DNA of 64,000 bases from Arthrobacter sp. EpRS71 (GTDB lineage Bacteria > Actinomycetota > Actinomycetes > Actinomycetales > Micrococcaceae), in assembly GCF_001512285.1 (NCBI RefSeq), contig NZ_LNUV01000002.1, positions 143,097 to 207,096 on the forward strand, given 5' to 3'. Positions 55,926 to 62,413 of this stretch are shown one piece after another. Under the pieces are notes generated by a model. That model saw only the letters and a program-made list of their open reading frames with translations, made no database searches and had not been told where the DNA came from. Made by a program: the position numbers and the translations under genes. Position 1 is the first letter of the stretch, and each line of letters opens with the position of its first letter.

Positions 55926-56991
55926 GGCGGTACTCCAGTACGCGTTGGATCCCAAAGAGGATGCGGTCGATGTTGGGGATGTATTCGTCCTCCAGGTCTC
56001 CGGAGGGATAAGGCACGTCGAAGCCGGTGACACGTTCCACCGGCGCCTTCAGGGTTGCGAAACAGCTCTGCGTAATGAGTTGGGCCACTTCGGCGCCCAG
56101 GCCTGAGGTCAGCGGCGCTTCGTGGACGACGACGGCGCGTCGCGTCTTGCCGACGGAGGTGGCCAATGCTTCGGCGTCGATCGGTTTCAGCCAGCGCAGG
56201 TCCAGGACCTCGACGTCGATGCCGTCTTCGGCTGCCAGTTCGGCAACCTGCAGGCATCGGGAAACCATGGCACCCCACGCCACGAGGGTGAGGTGGCGGC
56301 CTTCCCTGGCCACCCGGGCGCCGGTGAGGCTGCCGCTGTTGTCCGCATCGCCGTCGTGGGCTGCTGTGCCTGGAAGGGGGTTGGTGACATCCACCGGTCC
56401 CTTCTGCCAGTAGCGGGACTTCGGTTCCATGAAAATCACCGGATCCGGCCGGGATGCGGCGTATTTCAGCAGATGGTAGGCGTCGTGCGGAGTGGACGGC
56501 GAAACCACCTTGAGCCCCGGGACGTGCGCGAAGAGCGCCTCCAGGCTCTCTCCGTGGTGTTCGGGTGCCCGGATACCCCCGAAGCTGGGCACACGCAGGG
56601 TGATGGGCATGGGCAGCGTGCCGCGGCTGCGGTAATTCATTCGGGCGATCTGGCAGACGATCTGGTTGATGGCGGGATACGCGAAGCCGTCGAACTGGAC
56701 CTCGGGGATGGGGTGGAAGCCAGCCATGGCCAAGCCCACGGACATGCCGAGGATGCCGGACTCGGCAAGCGGGGTGTCAAAGACGCGGGCCTCACCATGC
56801 TTGGCCTGGAGGCCGTCGGTGATGCGGAAGACCCCACCCAGCCTGCCGCAGTCCTCGCCGAAGATGACACTTTTAGGGTTTTCGGCCAGGATTTCATCGA
56901 GTGCACGGTTGAGTGCTTGCTGCATGGACATCTGGCGAACGCCGGCGGCGGCAGTTTCAATACCCGGCGCGGCAGTAATGGTCTCAGACAT
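55918..56991 (-). CDS. 2-oxoacid dehydrogenase E1 subunit beta
   Basis: 357 aa. EDCGRLGGVFRIT, DTPLAESGILG, GTLPMPITLRVPSFGG, and SPSTPHDAYHLLK are typical of branched-chain/acetoin type E1-beta. Complete transketolase pyrimidine and C-terminal domains. Overlaps E1-alpha by 8 nt and the lipoyl gene by 8 nt: tight coupling. Confidence 0.92.
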   Translation of the reverse strand: MSETITAAPGIETAAAGVRQMSMQQALNRALDEILAENPKSVIFGEDCGRLGGVFRITDGLQAKHGEARVFDTPLAESGILGMSVGLAMAGFHPIPEVQFDGFAYPAINQIVCQIARMNYRSRGTLPMPITLRVPSFGGIRAPEHHGESLEALFAHVPGLKVVSPSTPHDAYHLLKYAASRPDPVIFMEPKSRYWQKGPVDVTNPLPGTAAHDGDADNSGSLTGARVAREGRHLTLVAWGAMVSRCLQVAELAAEDGIDVEVLDLRWLKPIDAEALATSVGKTRRAVVVHEAPLTSGLGAEVAQLITQSCFATLKAPVERVTGFDVPYPSGDLEDEYIPNIDRILFGIQRVLEYRRG

Positions 56992-58036
56992 GTTCGGACT
57001 CCTCGCGCCACGCGGTGGCCTGCGATTGAAGGGCGGGCGTTGGTTCCTGGAAGACCAGGCTGAACATTTCAGCGCCGGGCCGGGGACCCAGCTCTGCTAT
57101 GCCCTCACGGACGGCTTCTTCCTCCTCTTCCGCCAGGCGCTGTGCCTCTGCGAAGAACGCTTCGTCGGCCACGCCGTCGGTCAGGAGCCGCTGCTTGAAG
57201 CGCTCCAGCGGGTCCTCACCGGCGTCGAGGCGTTCCTCGTCCAGCGTGCGGTAGCGGCCGGGGTCGTCGGCAGTGGAGTGTGGACCACGGCGGTAGGTCA
57301 TTGCCTCGATCACCACTGGACCATTGCCTGCACGGCAGTGGGCGAAGGCGGAGCGGGTGGCTTCGAAGACGGCTACCACGTCATTGCCGTCCACCTGCAC
57401 GGAAGGAATTCCATAGCCTGCAGCCCGCGCCGCGACGGAGCCGCCGGCTACCTGGCGTTCTGTGGGTACCGAGATTGCCCAGCCGTTGTTCTGGATGAAG
57501 AAGACCACGGGGGACTTCATGACGGCGGCGAAGTTCATGGCTTCGTGCACGTCGCCTTGGGAGGAGGCGCCGTCGCCGAAGTAGGTCATGGCCACGCCAA
57601 TGTCACCCGTTGCGTGGCCAGCCAGGGTTTGGCCGTGGGCCCAACCGACGGCGTGCAGGACCGAACCTGCTACTACTGCCTGGATGGGGGCGAACCTGGA
57701 TTCCAACGGGTTGTACATGCCGCCGTGCCAGGTGGCTTTGTGCGTGGACATGTATCCCACCATGTCCAAGCCCATGGCCCGGGCTACACCCATTTCACGG
57801 TAGGTGGGGAAGACGAAGTCGCGGGTCCGGTCCACGGCGTAGCCGCTGCCTACCTGCGCGGCCTCCTGCCCGAGCTCCGGCGCGTATCCCGGGATGATGC
57901 CCTGGCGCTGCCAGGCAACCGCTGAGGTGTCCAGGTGCCGGACGGCTGCCATCAGGGTGTATAGCTCACGAAGTTGATGGTGGGTCAGCGGGGCCGCGTC
58001 ATCCTCGACGGCTCCCCGCACGGCTTTGGTAGTCAT
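56984..58036 (-). CDS. 2-oxoacid dehydrogenase E1 subunit alpha
   Basis: 350 aa. TPP-binding motif GDGASSQGDVHEA...NN is present near 160-190, and the phosphorylation-loop-like YRRGPHSTADDP near 260. Closest to branched-chain 2-oxoacid or pyruvate E1-alpha. ATG at 58036 with TAGGG about 10 nt upstream; the GTG at 58054 would add six residues. First gene of the operon; substrate not determinable. Confidence 0.91.
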   Translation of the reverse strand: MTTKAVRGAVEDDAAPLTHHQLRELYTLMAAVRHLDTSAVAWQRQGIIPGYAPELGQEAAQVGSGYAVDRTRDFVFPTYREMGVARAMGLDMVGYMSTHKATWHGGMYNPLESRFAPIQAVVAGSVLHAVGWAHGQTLAGHATGDIGVAMTYFGDGASSQGDVHEAMNFAAVMKSPVVFFIQNNGWAISVPTERQVAGGSVAARAAGYGIPSVQVDGNDVVAVFEATRSAFAHCRAGNGPVVIEAMTYRRGPHSTADDPGRYRTLDEERLDAGEDPLERFKQRLLTDGVADEAFFAEAQRLAEEEEEAVREGIAELGPRPGAEMFSLVFQEPTPALQSQATAWREESEHV

Positions 58037-58096
58037 GGCTGTGACCCTAGTCACCCATCCGGGGTATGTGCAATCAGCTCAGTTCAAACGGAACAC

Positions 58097-58116
58097 TTTG
58101 TACAATTTGGGCACAA
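58097..58116 (-). promoter_or_regulatory. TTGTACAA palindrome upstream of E1-alpha
   Basis: A perfect 8-bp palindrome, TTGTACAA (58097-58104), with a flanking TTTGT/ACAAA pair, 60 nt before the E1-alpha start. It could be an Lrp- or TetR-type site; the Lrp gene 1.7 kb away makes Lrp a candidate. Confidence 0.35.
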
Positions 58117-58153
58117 AAAGACGTCCCACACAGTACAAACTGTGCGGGACGTC
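58114..58153 (-). terminator. Terminator of amino acid permease (minus strand)
   Basis: 9-bp plus 6-bp stem with one mismatch and an ACAA/TTGT loop. On the minus strand it is followed by TTTTTG, so it serves the permease that ends at 58175. Confidence 0.85.
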
Positions 58154-58174
58154 TGGATGGTGATGAGCAGACAG

Positions 58175-59560
58175 CTACTCTACCGACGTGGGCTGCTTGG
58201 CGGCCTTGGACTTGGCGTTGATGAAGCAGCCAGCGGCGATGACCAAGATCAGGATGAATGTTCCGATCAGCTGTCCGGCGCTCTCAGGGTTGGCGAAGCC
58301 CACTACCAGGATGAGGCCCAGGAGGACGAGTCCCACGATGGTGAGGAACGGGAAGCCCTTCATGCGCAATGGCAGTACGGTGCCTTCCTTGTCAGCCCTG
58401 CGGCGCAGGATGAACTGGGAAACCAGCGCAGTACCCCAGACCACCAGGCACGTGGAGCCCACCAGGTTCAGGAGTGCCGGCAGGATTTTCTCCGGGAACA
58501 ACAGCTCAAGGACTGTGGCAATGAAGCCGAAGGCAACCGAAATTCCGACGGCGGCCACAGGAACCTTGGAGCCGCTCAGGCGGGACAGGAAGCGAGGCGC
58601 TTCGCCGCGCTCAGAGAGGGAGAAGATCATGCGGGAGGCGCCGTACAGGTTGGCGTTGAGGGCGGACAGCAGGGCGACCACGGCTACCAAGGTGATGGCG
58701 GCACCGGCGCCTGGGATGCCCGCGAGGTCCAGCACGCCGGCGAACGGAGACTTTAGTCCCTCTGAGCCCACAGGGAGAACGGCTGCGATCACGAAGACGG
58801 AGCCGATGTAAAAGACCAGGATGCGCCACACCACCGTACGGATGGCCTTGCCAACGCTGTGGGCGGGGTTCTCGGTTTCAGCGGCAGCGACGCTGACGAT
58901 CTCTGTTCCACCGAAGGCGAAGATGACGACGAACAAGGCGGCGGCGATGCCGCCGATGCCGTTGGGGGCGAAGTCGCCGAACGCGGAGAAGCCGGGCGAC
59001 GGGACGTTCGGCAGCCAGCCGAAGAGCAGGGCCGCGCCAATGAGCAGGAAGATCACGATGGCAGCGACCTTGAGGATGGCGAACCAGAATTCGAACTCGC
59101 CGAAGTTGCGCACGCCCACCAGGTTGATGCCGGTGAACACCACCATGAACACCAGTGCAAGGACCCATACGGGGATGACTGGCCAGATGGAAAACAGGAG
59201 CCCGGCCGCTCCAATGGCTTCGGCGGCAATAACCACTACCAGCTGCAACCACCACAACCAGCCGATGGTTCCGCCGGCGGTCTTGCCCATGGCTTTCTCC
59301 GCGTAAACGGAGAATGCACCGCTGTTCGGGTTGGCGGCCGCCATCTCGCCGAGGGCCCACATGACCAGGATGATGAGGGTGCCGGCCACGAGATAAGAAA
59401 TGAGCACCGCCGGTCCGGCGGCCTGAACGCCTGCTCCCGAGCCGAGGAAGAGGCCTGCGCCGATCGCGCTGCCCAGGCCCATCATGGTGAGCTGGCGTGG
59501 CTTGAGGGAGTGGCCGAGGCCGGATGTGGGGGCAGGAGCCGCGATGGACTTCGTTGTCAT
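58175..59560 (-). CDS. APC-family amino acid permease
   Basis: 461 aa, 12 helices. LKPRQLTMMGLGSAIGAGLFLGSG is the consensus start of the AAT/GABA permease subgroup, with AAAETENPAHSV near 235. GGTAG-type ribosome site (AGAAGGTAG) upstream. Divergent from an Lrp regulator, so it likely imports an amino acid that Lrp senses. Confidence 0.91.
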   Translation of the reverse strand: MTTKSIAAPAPTSGLGHSLKPRQLTMMGLGSAIGAGLFLGSGAGVQAAGPAVLISYLVAGTLIILVMWALGEMAAANPNSGAFSVYAEKAMGKTAGGTIGWLWWLQLVVVIAAEAIGAAGLLFSIWPVIPVWVLALVFMVVFTGINLVGVRNFGEFEFWFAILKVAAIVIFLLIGAALLFGWLPNVPSPGFSAFGDFAPNGIGGIAAALFVVIFAFGGTEIVSVAAAETENPAHSVGKAIRTVVWRILVFYIGSVFVIAAVLPVGSEGLKSPFAGVLDLAGIPGAGAAITLVAVVALLSALNANLYGASRMIFSLSERGEAPRFLSRLSGSKVPVAAVGISVAFGFIATVLELLFPEKILPALLNLVGSTCLVVWGTALVSQFILRRRADKEGTVLPLRMKGFPFLTIVGLVLLGLILVVGFANPESAGQLIGTFILILVIAAGCFINAKSKAAKQPTSVE

Positions 59561-59677
59561 ACGTGTCTACCTTCTATGGATTACATGCTGGTTTGGCGCG
59601 TTGGCCTCATGGGCTTGGCGCGCGGGCGTCGACGACGCAGCAAGAGCCGTGGAATAATTCTCGCAGATTGTAAGATA

Positions 59678-59705
59678 CATCACTTTTTGCTGTAGCGATG
59701 TGATG
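59678..59705. promoter_or_regulatory. Inverted repeat in permease/Lrp intergenic region
   Basis: CATCAC (59678-59683) and GTGATG (59700-59705) pair perfectly, 16 nt apart, in the divergent promoter region. A candidate Lrp site. Confidence 0.4.
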
Positions 59706-59734
59706 GGTACGGATCCCCGGGGACAGGAACTTTG

Positions 59735-60208
59735 ATGCTGGTCGATGCGCTTGATGCAAAAATTGTACGTTTCTTCACGGATTCGCCGCGATCTTCGGTG
59801 CTGGAGGCCTCCCGGGTGCTCAGGGTTGCCCGGGCTACGGTGCAGTCCCGGATTGATCGCATGATCGAGAACGGGGTCATCGGATCCTGGGTTCCACAAC
59901 CTGATCCGGCCAATTTCGGCTTTCCGGTGGTGGCGTTCTGTTCCGTCACCATTACCCAGGAGATCGGCCATGACGCGATCATTGAAAGCCTGAGTGCCAT
60001 CCCGGAAATTATCGAGGTCCACACGGTCACGGGTAATTCGGATCTGATGGTGAGGATTGCGGCGCGGTCCAACCCGGATATGCAGCGTGTCCTTGACGCC
60101 ATGATCGCCACCAAGTCTGTGGTCCGGTGCTCATCTGTCATAGTCCTGAACAGTCACATCCAGGGGCGGACGCTGCCGCTGATGGAAGCCGCTGCGAAGC
60201 CAGTGTGA
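59735..60208 (+). CDS. Lrp/AsnC-family regulator
   Basis: 157 aa. N-terminal HTH (VLEASRVLRVARATVQSRIDRMIENGVI), then an RAM-type ligand domain (IIEVHTVTGNSDLMVRIAAR). Start ATG at 59735 with AGGAA upstream. Divergent from the permease. Confidence 0.9.
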   Translation: MLVDALDAKIVRFFTDSPRSSVLEASRVLRVARATVQSRIDRMIENGVIGSWVPQPDPANFGFPVVAFCSVTITQEIGHDAIIESLSAIPEIIEVHTVTGNSDLMVRIAARSNPDMQRVLDAMIATKSVVRCSSVIVLNSHIQGRTLPLMEAAAKPV

Positions 60209-60246
60209 CGTAAAGCATTTTGCCAAGCGCCTGTTGAGTCGTACCA

Positions 60247-60275
60247 TTAGTTCTAGTCAAGATGACTTTAACTAA
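60247..60275. promoter_or_regulatory. NrtR operator upstream of nrtR-nadA-nadB
   Basis: 29-nt palindrome centred on 60261: arms TTAGTT and AACTAA and an inner AGTCA/TGACT, 11 of 14 pairs. It lies 54 nt before the NrtR start. NrtR proteins bind palindromes near their own NAD genes, so this is the probable site; binding was not tested. Confidence 0.7.
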
Positions 60276-60328
60276 CGCTCCACTTCACTGGAGAGCGTTC
60301 CGGACGGCGACGAAGCGAGGTGAAAGGC

Positions 60329-61039
60329 GTGAACACCAACTCAGCCAACGTTGCCGAGCGGCGGCTCGCACCGCCGTCGTTGGCTATTTCAACGGTGATT
60401 TTCGCGCTCCGCCCCAGCGAGACCTCCGGGCGACCCACACTGTGGCTCCCGCTGGTCCGGCGCATCCGTGAACCCTTCAAGGACATGTGGGCGCTTCCCG
60501 GCGGACCCCTGGCCCATGACGAATCCCTCCAGGATGCGGCCTCACGGAACCTCCGCGAAACCACCGGCCTGACGCCCCACTACCTCGAGCAGTTGTACGC
60601 CTTCGGAGGCCTCCATAGATCACCCACCCAGCGGGTGGTCTCCATCGTGTACTGGGCCCTGGTGCAACCCACCGAGGCTGCCCTCGCTGACGAATCAGAG
60701 AATGTGCGCTGGTTCAGGGCGGACAGGCTCGGAGAACTCGCCTTCGACCACAACGCAATCGTGGACTACGCCCTGTGGCGGCTCCGCAACAAGATGGCCT
60801 ACGGGTCCATCGCCTACCACCTGCTGGGCGAGTTCTTCACCCTCGCCCAGGTCCGCGAAGTCTACGAGGCCGTGCTGGATCGCCAGCTCGATCCCGCCAA
60901 CTTCCGCAGGCACGTCAAGGCGACACCGGAAATCGAAGAAACCGGTGAATACCTTCAAGGCGGGAAACACCGCCCGCCACGCCTCTACCGCTTCACCGGC
61001 ACGCCCGGCCTCGGGCCAGATAACAGGAGTACACCATGA
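60329..61039 (+). CDS. nrtR: NrtR-type Nudix transcriptional regulator of NAD genes
   Basis: 236 aa. A Nudix-like domain in the first 145 residues: GGPLAHDESLQDAA then RNLRETTGL, in which the catalytic RE and EE are changed (RN, ET), so hydrolysis is probably lost. A C-terminal winged-helix domain follows (YHLLGEFFTLAQVREVYEAVL). These are the two parts of NrtR, a sensor of ADP-ribose that represses NAD synthesis. GTG at 60329 with AGGTGAAAGG upstream. 4-nt overlap with nadA. Confidence 0.88.
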   Translation: MNTNSANVAERRLAPPSLAISTVIFALRPSETSGRPTLWLPLVRRIREPFKDMWALPGGPLAHDESLQDAASRNLRETTGLTPHYLEQLYAFGGLHRSPTQRVVSIVYWALVQPTEAALADESENVRWFRADRLGELAFDHNAIVDYALWRLRNKMAYGSIAYHLLGEFFTLAQVREVYEAVLDRQLDPANFRRHVKATPEIEETGEYLQGGKHRPPRLYRFTGTPGLGPDNRSTP

Positions 61040-62343
61040 GCAGCGTCAACACTGCCGTCCAGCTGATCACCCGCGAAGAAGCCGAGAAGGGCCTCTCCCG
61101 CGCAGGGTCCACGTGCAGCCCGGCCCTCGCCAGGGGCCCATGGGAATACGACCTCGCCGAATCCCTCGCCGGGGAACCCGCTTATGGCCCGGGCGCCTCC
61201 ATCGACGACGTCGCTCCCAAAGCAACGCCGCGCCAGGGCCAGCTGCCCGAAGAGTACAAAAAAGCCACCGACGCCGAACTGGACGCCCGTATCCGGGCGG
61301 CCAAAGCAACACTCGGGGACCGCGCCGTCATTCTGGGCCACTTCTACCAACGCGATGAAGTTATCCAGTACGCGGACTTCGTAGGCGACTCCTTCCAGCT
61401 CGCCAATGCTGCCCTGACCAAGCCCGACGCCGAAGCGATCATTTTCTGCGGCGTCCACTTCATGGCTGAGACAGCGGACATCCTCTCCACACCGGAACAG
61501 GCCGTCATCCTGCCGAACCTCGCCGCAGGATGCTCCATGGCGGACATGGCAGATGAAGACTCCGTGGAGGAATGCTGGGAGCAGCTGGAAGAGCTCTTCG
61601 GTACCGAGCCGGATGCCTCCGGACGCGCACCGGTCATTCCCGTCACCTACATGAACTCTTCCGCAGCGCTGAAGGCGTTCTGTGGACGAAACGGCGGGAT
61701 TGTCTGCACCTCCTCCAACGCCAAAGTGGTGCTCGAATGGGCCTTCGAACGCGGGCAGCGGGTCCTGTTCTTCCCCGATCAGCACCTGGGCCGGAACACC
61801 GCCAAGGCACTGGGCGTCCCGCTCGAGCAGATGCCCATGTGGAACCCGCGCAAGGAACTCGGCGGAAACGACGAACAAACACTGCAGGACTCCCGGGTCA
61901 TCCTCTGGCACGGCTTCTGCTCAGTCCACAAGCGCTTCAACGTGGGCCAGATCGAGAAAGCCCGGCAAGACTTCCCGGGCGTCAACGTGATCGTCCACCC
62001 CGAATGCCCCATGGAGGTAGTGGACGCCGCAGACTCCGCAGGATCCACCGACTTCATCAAGAAGGCCATCGCAGCCGCCACCGAACCCACCACGTTCGCC
62101 ATCGGCACCGAGATCAACATGGTGAACCGGCTCGCCGCCGAAAACCCGCAGCACACCATATTCTGCCTCGACCCCGTCATCTGCCCGTGCTCCACCATGT
62201 ACCGCATCCACCCCGGCTACCTCGCCTGGGTCCTGGAGGAACTCGTGGAGGGACGCATCGTCAACCGCATCACCGTTGACGACTCCGTGCAGGACAACGC
62301 CAAAATTGCGCTGGAACGCATGCTGGCAGCCAAGCCTGCCTAA
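61036..62343 (+). CDS. nadA: Quinolinate synthase
   Basis: 435 aa. Condenses iminoaspartate with dihydroxyacetone phosphate. GHFYQRDEVIQYADFVGDS, three Cys for the 4Fe-4S cluster (FCGVHFMAETAD near 136, HGFCSVH or HPECPMEV, and DPVICPCSTMYR near 379). The N-terminal 60-residue extension is usual in actinobacteria. ATG overlaps nrtR. Confidence 0.94.
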   Translation: MSSVNTAVQLITREEAEKGLSRAGSTCSPALARGPWEYDLAESLAGEPAYGPGASIDDVAPKATPRQGQLPEEYKKATDAELDARIRAAKATLGDRAVILGHFYQRDEVIQYADFVGDSFQLANAALTKPDAEAIIFCGVHFMAETADILSTPEQAVILPNLAAGCSMADMADEDSVEECWEQLEELFGTEPDASGRAPVIPVTYMNSSAALKAFCGRNGGIVCTSSNAKVVLEWAFERGQRVLFFPDQHLGRNTAKALGVPLEQMPMWNPRKELGGNDEQTLQDSRVILWHGFCSVHKRFNVGQIEKARQDFPGVNVIVHPECPMEVVDAADSAGSTDFIKKAIAAATEPTTFAIGTEINMVNRLAAENPQHTIFCLDPVICPCSTMYRIHPGYLAWVLEELVEGRIVNRITVDDSVQDNAKIALERMLAAKPA

Positions 62344-62413
62344 ACAACCGGCACCACCAAGCCGGCATCACTATCCGGGCACAACACACCCGACGAGCCG
62401 AATCGAGCCCCAC

